DNA from: Laburnicola sp. R22_1
Taxonomy: Eukaryota > Ascomycota > Dothideomycetes > Pleosporales > Didymosphaeriaceae
Direction of reading: 5' to 3'
DNA length: 64,000 bases
Assembly (NCBI GenBank): GCA_014281115.1
Contig: JACONQ010000005.1
Span: 3,410,001-3,474,000 of the forward strand
Below, piece after piece: positions 44,501-52,551 of the stretch. How positions within the stretch are numbered: position 1 is the first letter of the stretch; the number at the start of each line of letters is the position of its first letter. A model generated the notes under the pieces. It made no database searches and was not told where the DNA came from. It saw only the letters and a program-made list of their open reading frames with translations. The translations under genes were made by a program, and so were the position numbers.

Positions 44501-45135
44501 GCGAAGTTTTCGTTGGTTGATTCCCTCAGCTGTACGCGACTGCGTTACAGCCTGGTGTCTCCGGGTGAGCGTAGAGCGTACAACGCTATGCTCCTTCGCG
44601 ATTTTTGTATAGTTGATAGAGTCTCCAGGTTCTTGCGATTGTATCGCTTCAAGCGCAGCCTCAATTGACCCCATATTGGTAGCGATAGGTGGTGTTGAAG
44701 CTTGAGGTGTTTTCGTGTTGAGCGCGCATTGAGGCTCGGCGCGCATTGACCCCGCACCCATGGTAAGAGATCTCGGCAATTTTACCAAGCCACCTCGACA
44801 TCGAACCTTTCAAAAAGCCTCGGTTCGATCTCCATCCTCCAACCCGCCTCGTTGCGGAGTTCACGACGGCATTTCGCGGCCAGTTCACTCAATTGTGAGG
44901 CTTTAATAATGTTGCCATGCTTGCAATCCGTGTACGGTGCATCGGGATGCTCTGACGCAACATAATCTGAACAGGTCATACGTCCCAAACGCTGGATGAT
45001 GTCGAAATGTCCCCTGAGTCCGCCTGGCACATCGGAAGGCCTGTCCCTAGTGTATTTGGTTGATATGATCTCAATATTTTCACGTTTCGCTTCCCTCTTC
45101 AGATCCCGGTAGTCATCATCTTTGCTCTTTCGCAT
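32543..45135 (-). CDS. PD-(D/E)xK-like fungal protein whose introns contain transposons (873 codons, four exons)
   Basis: Proposed exons are 45135-44786, 36964-36824, 34724-34238 and 34186-32543, closing in frame over 873 residues. Intron 1 (36965-44785) contains the pogo-2/copia nest and intron 2 (34725-36823) contains pogo-1. Removing the elements and one TA copy leaves 49 bp in each, with donor GTAAAA or GTAAGC, a CTGAC branch and a TAG acceptor. Intron 3 is 51 bp. The N-terminal 160 residues are charged, with a CxxC/CxC pair (CKRCRKRLW, CTCK); the first Cys codon is split by intron 1. The middle part has DPKKRPDRVHGL, LFPFLVLEAKRE and GPLVWFFANRGEDWRVY, the pattern of a PD-(D/E)xK-like fold. 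The C-terminal 500 residues are unrecognised. Alternatively, the first two exons are a separate 163-residue gene ending at TAG 36823-36825; the second gene would then lack a clear native start. No catalytic role is claimed. Confidence 0.65.
34773..34820 (+). repeat. left inverted repeat of pogo-1
   Basis: It matches the reverse complement of about 36773-36820 with few mismatches. Confidence 0.85.
34871..36660 (+). pseudogene. pogo-1 transposase, broken
   Basis: The frame starts at 34871 (MAELSAALDYL) with a psq-type helix-turn-helix and a CENP-B-like half (NTLSRRHRRVQG, KNWVDRFIRRHK). The DDE core follows with YNMDEKGFLIGVLS and the second acidic site in LLDGHG. The third block reads LQPLDVALFKPLSTAYSAEL. 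The C-terminal part (VLSASDWRKIERLL) and a Lys/Glu-rich tail end near 36660. Stops and frame changes are frequent. A 44-bp tandem duplication at 35187-35274 replaces part of the region before the first Asp. It is close to the pogo-2 transposase but a different family by its termini. Confidence 0.85.
35187..35274 (+). repeat. 44-bp tandem duplication inside the pogo-1 transposase
   Basis: Two consecutive 44-bp units (35187-35230, 35231-35274) differ at two positions. Because 44 is not a multiple of three it shifts the transposase frame. Confidence 0.9.
36773..36820 (-). repeat. right inverted repeat of pogo-1
   Basis: It is the inverted partner of 34773-34820. Confidence 0.85.
36994..37042 (+). 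repeat. left inverted repeat of pogo-2
   Basis: 49 bp, exact reverse complement of 44715-44763. Internally it repeats the motif CAATGCGCGC. Confidence 0.92.
37246..37250 (+). repeat. 5-bp target-site duplication, left of copia element
   Basis: TTATT, repeated at 42891-42895. Confidence 0.92.
37251..37419 (+). repeat. left LTR of the copia element
   Basis: 169 bp, apparently identical to 42722-42890. Confidence 0.95.
37420..37430 (+). other. primer-binding site complementary to the anticodon arm of initiator Met-tRNA
   Basis: GTTATGAGCCC directly follows the LTR. It is the reverse complement of GGGCTCATAAC, the anticodon-loop sequence of eukaryotic initiator tRNA-Met. This suggests priming from a cut half-tRNA, as known for Drosophila copia and yeast Ty5. 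Confidence 0.7.
37506..42257 (+). pseudogene. copia gag-pol polyprotein with four in-frame TAG codons
   Basis: One frame runs from the ATG at 37506 to TGA at 42255, broken only by TAG at 40563, 40725, 42027 and 42153. Each stands where the context suggests Gln (CAG). In order there is a gag region, a degenerate zinc knuckle (CLCGDLHYWGQC) and a protease site in LWTLDPATDIHIC, where the usual D-S/T-G is altered. The GAG-pre-integrase and integrase core (IAIDLIELD, FLIADDERG, NGSAERSG) follow, then reverse transcriptase with YVDDIVVLC, and RNase H with TKSTTEAELVA and LLYCDN. No frameshift is seen over 4.7 kb. Confidence 0.93.
42712..42721 (+). other. polypurine tract of the copia element
   Basis: A G-rich tract (GAAGGGGGTG) lies directly before the right LTR, the position where plus-strand synthesis is primed. 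Confidence 0.65.
42722..42890 (+). repeat. right LTR of the copia element
   Basis: 169 bp, apparently identical to 37251-37419. Confidence 0.95.
42891..42895 (+). repeat. 5-bp target-site duplication, right of copia element
   Basis: TTATT, as at 37246-37250. Confidence 0.92.
43000..44674 (-). pseudogene. pogo-2 transposase, four nonsense codons, otherwise in one frame
   Basis: The frame starts at 44674 (MGSIEAALEAI). It has a psq helix-turn-helix, a CENP-B-like half (WVDQFVKRHSIDLVSRW) and a DDE_1 core with YNMDEKGILLG, LLILDGHRSHLTMDF and THTLQPLDVVMF. A SASDWRKIDRLL block and an Ala/Lys/Gln-rich coiled tail follow. Only four stops interrupt the single frame: after SSPSG, after FLHRC, after FWRA and after QLVL. 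Three are TAG where Trp or Gln is expected and one is TAA. The C terminus lies near the copia insertion, so its exact end is not fixed. Confidence 0.87.
44715..44763 (-). repeat. right inverted repeat of pogo-2
   Basis: Exact inverted partner of 36994-37042. Confidence 0.92.
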
Positions 45136-46704
45136 TGTTACCGTGGATGGGCGGAAGATGGGTTGCTTATGTGTTGAGCGTTGAATTGTAGACGGACAAA
45201 TATGTTCTATCTGAAAGAAGACTTCGCGCACTCTCGGTACACGGTATAACGCTGTTATGGAAAGCTGTAACGAATATGTTCAAGCTAGTAAAAACCACAA
45301 GATCAAGCTCGGTGTGAGGATATCGTAATCTACCTGAAGATGCGATGATAGTAGTGTGTAATGTATAGGAATGAAGCGAAGCTTTTGTTATAAGTTGAAC
45401 AAAAAAGAAGAAGTCCGAATCCGTGCTGAATAGTGAGTAACCAAGAACACACCATGCATGTGTGACACATGTATGTTGTATACTTGGGTTGGGTTTGCCG
45501 TCGCTACAGAACTTGTTATTGGTCCATCGCAGGTTGCCAAACAGCAGATGTCGCAGCGTGTGTCCCAACCGCCCCGTCCCCAAAACTACGCCGCAATACT
45601 GCTTCGAGTCGCCAAGCAACTGTTCCGTTATTCGTTCGCTGCGCCATGCACTCGAAGCAAGTGGCTGAACATGCTCCATCAAAACTTTGTTGAAACGGAA
45701 TCGACGGAAGACCTTACTGAGAATAGCAGCTGCGCGGGTATAACAACCTCGTGTTGAAAATAGACGATTTGTGTCGCGTGTGGAACAAGGGTCAGATGAA
45801 CCGAGTCCTGAGGCGTTCAGGTCGATGGAAGCAGCGGTATGAATCGCGAATGGATCACGACGTGCTGAGGACTCACATCGCTTGGAGAATTGACGTTTGG
45901 AACGGCGCCTGGTAGCTGCCTAGGTAGCAAGCAGCCGTATGATTGCCATGGTTCGTCATTACCCTCATGCCTACGGGGCAGGCGCCGTCCAACCGCTAGG
46001 AAGTAGGGCAAGATATAACGAGAACGAGTGGCGTAGGCGCAATTGGATTTGAGTAGACTTGCTCGTACCTGTGTAGTATAAGAGAGACTTTCCGTGGTAG
46101 GTAGTGCACCTGCAGCCACGGATGTCAGTGCCGAAGGCCGTCCATGACCAGGAAGGAAGCCGCGATGGACGCCAGCGGCAGAGCCCCAATGGAGAAGCGA
46201 CCACCCAAGGCCACAAACAGACAGGCCAGTGCCCCAAGAAACCGAAGCTGACCTCAACGAGCGAGTTGGGAAAAGATCCGAAACACAAGTATAAAGATAG
46301 GGTACCCGCCGTACAATTCGTGCATTCATAGAAACGCTAAAATGCCGACGCTATGCAATGAGTGCAAAGCTTAGATGCCCACCATGTCCCGTATATTGGT
46401 AGAGATGCCGTCTGATCCTGAGGAGAAAGTCCGTAAGACCGATACAGATTCCATACATAACATGCCGTAGTCATTAGAAAACCGTCCCATGCGAAGAAAT
46501 ATATCCCTTATCGAGTCATTCAGTCGTTTTGCGTCTAAGAACCTTGTACTGGGTGGATAGCTTGTCGCCCTTGTGGACACGCACGAGAGTTGCATAGTCT
46601 GTCTGGTCAAAGCTATGCGAATATTAGCATTGCCAACATCTCTTCGTCGGCTACAGAGAGAAGAATAGTAGAGGGCCAGGTAAGAATATTCACGCGCATA
46701 TTCT
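45136..46704. other. intergenic, no gene recognised
   Basis: This lies between the 5' end of the PD-(D/E)xK-like gene and the 3' end of pyrG. The 42-bp dispersed repeat is at 45205-45246. Frames of up to 170 codons at 45.2-46.3 kb lack a family match or a splice pattern. Confidence 0.45.
45205..45246. repeat. 42-bp dispersed repeat, copy 2
   Basis: It matches 2800-2841 with one mismatch and lies about 70 bp upstream of the PD-(D/E)xK-like start codon. Confidence 0.7.
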
Positions 46705-47920
46705 TTACCTGTGATGTGGGCCTACTCTCTCCTCGTACGCCTTCCAGCCCGCTTCCCGATACCGCGCTGCCTCGGTCTCTCGGCTCGCCGCTCGTACAAT
46801 GCCTCGTCCGACAATGATAACGTCGCAGCCTTGTTCAAAGATCAACTTCCGCGGTGTGTTGTACTGTTGGCCAAGTTCGTCTCCGAGTTTCTTGTCTTCT
46901 TGCCTTGGTGGTGGTAGCTGACAACCTGGTGTCATGGTAATGAAGTTGTCCTGCGGTTCCGAGTTCAAGGTTCGCTGTGCAATGAAACCCATGACGAAAT
47001 CCCGATTACTGCGCGCAATCTCCACGCATTTTTTCGAGTACTCTGGCGTCATAAGGTGGCCTTCTGAGCTCATCTCCGCAAGCAAGAGGAGCGAGCGGAG
47101 GAAGGGCACTTCGCCAAGGCGAGATAGAAGGCTTACTCTGTCGATGCTAAAAGACTCTTCGGGGTGGAAAGTAGGGTCTGGGCGCGGCGAAATGCTCTCT
47201 GTTCGTTGGGAGAGCGTGGTGCTGATACTGACAACGCTCTGTTTCCGGTCCAGAGGCTTGATGCCGAGCCGCCGGTCTTCTTCATCGCCATGGGTCGGAG
47301 GAGTCACAACGGCAATGCTGTTCTGTCTACGGTATTCTTCCCAATCGTCTTCGTCCTCTTCTTCGGGTTTCCGCCGCGGGGCATCCGAGGAGATGTCGGT
47401 ATGCACACCCGTGTTGTACTTGGCGATGGTGGCGTCTGCGGCTTGGTGGAGGGCGGTCACGATTGCAGGGCCAGGAAGAATGTGTGCGTTCGTGATGTCG
47501 GCCCAGCCAGAGATGCGGTGGTAGCCGGACGTGTACTGCTTCTGCACCGTTTCTGCGCATTGCACGTCAGCACCCATCCCAATCAACATCAAGTGGCCGG
47601 CAAGACATACGGCCGATATCTGCGAATTTGCGGTCCTCGAAGATGACAAACCACTTCCGCCGCGCGATTTCCTTGAGTGCCCGAGCGGTACGGTCGCTCC
47701 AATCGGTCACAATGTCGCAGTGGGTCTTGAGGATGCAGATCGAGTCTCCACACTCCTCGGCCAGGTCCAGCAGCTCGGCCGAGGTCTCGACGTCGGCGGA
47801 CAAGCACAGGTTTGTCTGCTTTATGGACATGAGGCGGAAGAGGTACGACGCGAGCGGGCCGGAGGATGGATGTGCCGCACGGGCGCGGTACGTGGTGGTG
47901 GCCATGGTGTTGGACGCCAT
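46705..47920 (-). CDS. pyrG: orotidine 5'-phosphate decarboxylase
   Basis: Exons are 47920-47611 and 47552-46705 with a 58-bp intron, giving 385 residues (an ATG five codons later is possible). It converts OMP to UMP, the last step of de novo pyrimidine synthesis. The signature with the catalytic D-x-K-x2-D is FEDRKFADIG, just before the intron; the substrate loop and binding parts are TNLCLSADV, ILKTHCDIVTDW and DVIIVGRGI. After HILPGPAIV an acidic, Ser-rich insertion of roughly 85 residues (RRKPEEEDEDDWEEYRR to about FHPEESFSIDR) interrupts the barrel, as is usual in Pezizomycotina. GQTV replaces the common GNTV at the exon join. The gene has no stops and looks functional. Confidence 0.95.
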
Positions 47921-49797
47921 GGTGTCGAGTTGGGAGGCGAAGCAGCAGCAGGCGGCCGTCCGCTGTGGTTTTATACGCTGACGCGCGGACAGCAGCTGCG
48001 GTGTTGGTGGCCCGCCCGTGTTTTGGGGTGTGCTGCGCTGGTAGGTAGCCCGAAGCTGGCGCAGCGAAGGAGGCTCTCTAAGGCGGCGTAGGCAGGCTAG
48101 AGTCCGAGGCAGGCGGTGAGGGACGCGGAGGGACAGCTGTTCAACGATGGCGGTGGCCGGTGGGGTCCGGGGAGGCCTGGAGTATCAAAATTGCTTATCC
48201 GGCTTTGCAGGGGTCTGGCAGCGGGCCGCTACACATCCTGACATCCATCCATGATGCATCCTGCATCTGCCTCTCTGGAACCGCAACCAAGCACTACCCG
48301 AACCTGCCGTGCAGTGTGAGCAGCCCATTTCATCCGCCCGCCGCGATGCCCTGCACAACCACCATAACTCGCCAGATGCCTGTCCTCGGCGTCGCATTCT
48401 TTCCGTGCCACAGAGAGGACAGCCGACATGCTCTCGCCCAAGCCGCTTGCTCCTGGCCAGAAGGAGCCTCAGCTCGTCTGGCGGCTTGGCTTTTGTCTTA
48501 CCGGGGCTTCCTAGCCATCGCCTTGACAGCCACCAGTGCCACCACATCGAAAAAGATGCTTTTCCGCAGCCCAAAGGCAGCCCTGCCGTCCAATCTCGCG
48601 CCTTCGCCTCTGCGCTGGACCGCCCGTGGCTGCGACGCCGCACGTATGCGTCCTGTTCAACCGCTCGTCCTGGAGCTCTGTTCCACTACATGCGGCGATG
48701 CGGTGAATGGATAAACCACGTCGCAGCATGGCTCCCATTCTAGCTCTTGCTACCTGTAGCTTGTCGTCGACCCGCTGCAAGTGGAAGGCACAATTGTCGC
48801 CTGATGACGGGTACAACCATACGACATGCACTCCCGCCCGCTTTAGTCCCATAGTGCGACCGTGCCACACCCCTAAAAATGAGCAGACGTGGTGAATAGA
48901 TTTGTTGCGGCGTCGTCGTCTGGATTGGTTGGATGGTCGTACCTTCTTCATCCTTCCACCCGCAGGTTCGCACCTTCTCCATCTTTGTGCGCGCAGATTT
49001 CGAGGCAAACATCCACTCGACGGCGAGCTAGCAGAGCAGATGCCCAAGTCTAATCGTTTTTCCCTTCCCCTGTCGTCAATGAAAGCACCGCTCTACCCCA
49101 GCTACTCTTCATTCCGTCTGTTTTTGCCTTCTTGATTTACCGTTACGTCTTTCACCCCGTTCCATGTTGCACACCGCTCAACTGGTTCGTCATTAAGTTG
49201 GCCGGAGACCAATTCCGGTTGGCCACTCAACGAACCGATTAATGAATCCATTAGCTCACTTGGAAACCTTCTGCGTGCCACCTGTCCCAAAACAGTCCGA
49301 TGTTGACTCTGGGGTCGATACGTACATATGCCCCACTATCTCGAGCAAACTGCAGCCTACATCCCTGTATCTGGGACAATCTGGGACAATCTGGGACAAA
49401 CTATAGATCATGTTAAAAGCTAGACGCTCTACGTCGGTTCTACGCAGGCTGGTGTAACTCGTGAGTAGACAGCATTGTTTAGTTTCGTTCCAGTGTCGAT
49501 GAGCTTGATGGCGGGGTAAAGTTTCCAGGAAACTAAAGCGGGGCACTTCTTTCGTTGCAAACGACCAACGAAGCAATTCTCGTTCACCTTGAACTTCATC
49601 GCCACTTGCCTGCTTCCTGGGCTCGCCTTCACTTCCAACACTTCGGCGCATAGTCTATATATAGCGCAGCCGCCTCAGACCTTCTTCGTTCCTTCAACCT
49701 ATTCAACTTCTCGCACCCACGTTGATTTGCGAGCATTCTCTAGGAACCATTTCTGTCCCGCCCTAGCAAAAGCCAGTCCATTGATCGAACATCAACA
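47921..49797. other. intergenic between divergent pyrG and the lysine-rich protein gene
   Basis: No gene is recognised in these 1.9 kb. Three tandem copies of CTGGGACAAT-like units lie at about 49373-49404. The last 150 bp are pyrimidine-rich, as in fungal promoters. Confidence 0.5.
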
Positions 49798-50684
49798 ATG
49801 CCTCCCAAGAAGGACGCCGCCACCCAACCGGTCGACACCATCGTCGGTTTCGAACCCAAGGAGACGAAGCTTCTCGCTGCCGCGCTCGTTGCATCAATCG
49901 GCCCCGACAAGGTGAGTAATTGCACCTATCAGTTGGTCCAGCTAACATCCGCTAGTACAACTATGAGCTCTTTGCACAATTGACTGGCAACACTGCAGGC
50001 TCGCTCAGGAAGATGTGGCCGCCCGTAAAGCGCAAGGCCATCGAGGCTCACCCTTCCTTTGCAACCTTCCTTGGAAGTGCTTCTTCTTCTGGCGGTGGCA
50101 GCGGCGAGGAGCCCAAGGCTGCATCGAAGCCCAAGGCCAACAACGCAAAGAAGCGCAAGGCCACACCCGAGCCGGACGAGAACGATGACGCCAAGGATCT
50201 CGATCCCGAGGCTGCCAACGGCGACGGCAAGAAGAAGGCTCCTACAAAGGGCCGCGGCCGTTCGAAGAAGGTCAAGACAGAGGAGGTCGCTGAAGGCGAG
50301 GACGCCGACAAGTCTGCTGCTGAGGCGGAAGAGACAGAGGCTGCCGGCAAGAAGAAAGCTCCTGCTAAGAAAGCTCCTCGTGCGAAGAAGGCCAAGAAAC
50401 ATGATGAAGCTGGTGATGACGACGTCAAGAAGGCGACACCCGAGGCGGAAGAGAATGGCGCCACGGAGGAGGCCGAACCCGAGTCCCCTGTCAAGAAGAA
50501 GGCTCCCGTCAAGAGGGGTCCTCGCGCGAAGAAGCCCATCGCTGAGAAGGTTGAGGAGGAAACTAAGAAGAAGAGCACACCTGAGGAGAATGCTGGTATG
50601 TGACTCTACTATAGCGACGCATTGCAACAGACGACTGACCGTCCAATAGCTGAGGACGTCGAGGGTGTCGAGGAGGATGCCTAA
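49798..50684 (+). CDS. lysine/alanine-rich nuclear protein with a small N-terminal helical domain
   Basis: Exons are 49798-49911, 49956-50595 and 50650-50684. The introns are 44 and 54 bp and the frame closes over 262 residues. The first 75 residues look like a compact helical domain of SANT/Myb type (KETKLLAAALVASIGPDKYNY, LTGNTAGSLRKMWPPVKRKAIE). This is followed by a long Lys/Ala/Pro/Glu-rich tail with repeated KKKAP-K and PRAKK motifs, similar in composition to histone H1 tails. Several basic stretches would serve as nuclear localisation signals. A DNA- or chromatin-binding role is inferred from composition. It ends in an acidic EDVEGVEEDA coded by a small last exon. Confidence 0.85.
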
Positions 50685-51455
50685 GCTTTATCACAACGTC
50701 CGCACTCTGCATACCTTCATTTGACATTCACGATTCGGACTTTCTCGTCTCGTTTACGTCGCTGGCCTTGCAACGTCTTTTGAGATGTTGCGTGGGCAGC
50801 TGCTATATCGAGGGGCGGGTGGTCATTGATTTGATCATGATGGATCTTTACATTACTGGTCCCGGATGATACCCCTTGGGTCGGCGTTCATGGGGATATG
50901 GGAACATATCAGCGGGGTTTTTCCCTAGCTGAATGGTGACTACCTGAAGATGATACACAGGCATCGTCATGGTATAATATACAAACGTTTCAATGATCAT
51001 CACGTTCGATTTAAACGTCTATTCCCTGCACTATATGTATATTTGCTTGACTACACCGAACTATTGGTGAGACCTATTCAATTCGTTGTCGGAGAACGGC
51101 ACATGTGAATCATCAACACGTCTCGCTTACGCGACAAAGATGCGCTGTCCCATGACCGGGAAAGCGCCCTACCGACGGCGCAATTCCGCGCTCTTACAAA
51201 CGAATCGCTCTACCACAACCACCGAAGCTTTCAAAGCCACAAATCTCCTCCATCCAAGATGGATATACCCTCCATAACCGCCCTCTTCGACGAATTATGA
51301 AAATCCCTCACTGTTCGCCCATCCTCTTGTCCAACCTCTTCGTCCAACTCCACACGGCTACCGCTGCATTGACATTGAACAACTTCACGCTCAACCCCCT
51401 GCGAGGCATCCAGCAATTCCCGCTGTCGTTTTATTCTACAGCATTTGCAGCGAAT
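50685..51455. other. intergenic, no gene recognised
   Basis: This is the 3' flank of the lysine-rich protein gene and upstream region of the dioxygenase gene. An in-frame ATG at 51297 would extend the dioxygenase by 53 residues. Confidence 0.45.
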
Positions 51456-52370
51456 ATGACGCGTCTCGCACCCGTGATATCAATTTCCCACGGCGGTGGG
51501 CCCATGCCCATCCTCGGGGACCCCGCGCACAAGCATCTTACACATTCGATGAAGACGCGCGTTCCGCAGATACTCAAACTGGGCACAGCAGACCAGCCAA
51601 ACGCTATTATTCTCGTAACCGCGCATTGGAGCACGGACGTCGTTGCGATCAGCAGCGGGGAGAAACACGAGTTGTACTATGACTACGGTGGGTTTCCGGA
51701 CGAGGCGTATAGTCTGAAATACGACGCGCCGGGGAGTCCTGACGTGGCGGAGAAAGTGCGCAGGGCGTTGGAGGAGGCGGGGCTGAAGAGTAGGAAGGAT
51801 CCGTCGAGAGGTAAGTGTGTATTATGAGGTTTATTTGGCTCGTAAAGAATGGATGGGGGTTAACACGGCGTAGGTTGGGACCATGGTGTCTTCGTGCCTA
51901 TGACTCTCATTCATCCTGCGGCCTCAATCCCTATCGTTCAAATGTCGGTCCTCACCTCGGAAAATCCGGCTACTCACTACGCTATTGGGAAGGCTCTTGC
52001 ACCCCTCCGCGCTGAGAACATCGCCATTATTGGCTCGGGCTTTGCTTCCTTACATAACATCCGTGCCATGTTTTCTGGCGCCATGCGCACCCCTGCCTTC
52101 AAAGCGCTCAACGAGGAGTGGAGCAAAACAGTTGGAGATGCAGTAAGCACGGAAGATGCAGAGAAGCAAGCAGAAATGTTCAAAGAGTGGAGGAAGTGGC
52201 CCGGTGCATATGATATGCATCCCAGGGGTGGGGCGGAGCATTTCCTACCACTGATTGTGTGTGCGGGTGCGGGTGCAGGGAGTAAGGCGAAGAGTTATAG
52301 TGATGAGTATCGAGGGCTGGAGATGTGGAGTTATTATTGGGATGAGGAGGGTGGACAGACTGTGTTGTAG
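51456..52370 (+). CDS. class III extradiol ring-cleavage dioxygenase (LigB/DODA-like)
   Basis: Exons are 51456-51810 and 51874-52370 with a 63-bp intron, giving 283 residues. An ATG at 51297 would add 53 residues that could act as a targeting sequence. Family marks are APVISISHGGGPMPI with the first metal-binding His, ILVTAHWS with the second, and WDHGVFVPM after the intron. The C-terminal block is GGAEHFLPLIVCAGAG. These Fe(II) or Zn(II) enzymes open catechol-type rings, such as 4,5-DOPA, with O2. The true substrate cannot be told. It is convergent with the next gene (about 180 bp between stops). Confidence 0.88.
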
Positions 52371-52551
52371 GTGCGTTGTGGACTTTATCTTGCCTTCAAG
52401 AAAAATCTCGGTCTTCGCGCATTTCTCATCAAGGCAGGCAAGTTGCAAGGCGGAATATCATCAGTCGAAGAAGGATATTTTTGTCCAAACAGAAGACAAC
52501 ACGACACGACACCTCAATCCATGTCAGCCTTGTAACGGGAATCTATACCGC

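Larger units (their letters stand above)
36992..44765 (-). mobile_element. pogo/Fot-type transposon (pogo-2) interrupted by a copia element
   Basis: Both ends carry the same inverted repeat of about 49 bp without a mismatch (36994-37042 and 44715-44763), starting CCATGGGTGCGGGGTCAATG and flanked by TA. Without the nested copia copy and its 5-bp duplication the element is 2,125 bp, a normal size for this type. The transposase is on the minus strand, the same strand as the host gene. The perfect long inverted repeats argue that it is younger than pogo-A. Confidence 0.93.

Noticed and set aside
26852..45135. Starship-type giant element or secondary-metabolite cluster border
   Set aside because: No tyrosine-recombinase captain gene and no backbone gene are seen; the island is explained by ordinary transposons.
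45817..46329. 170-codon minus-strand frame
   Set aside because: No family features, irregular composition and no splice pattern; treated as chance.
51086..51280. Possible tRNA gene
   Set aside because: No A-box/B-box pair or cloverleaf could be folded by eye; no GGTTCRANNCC-type B box is present.
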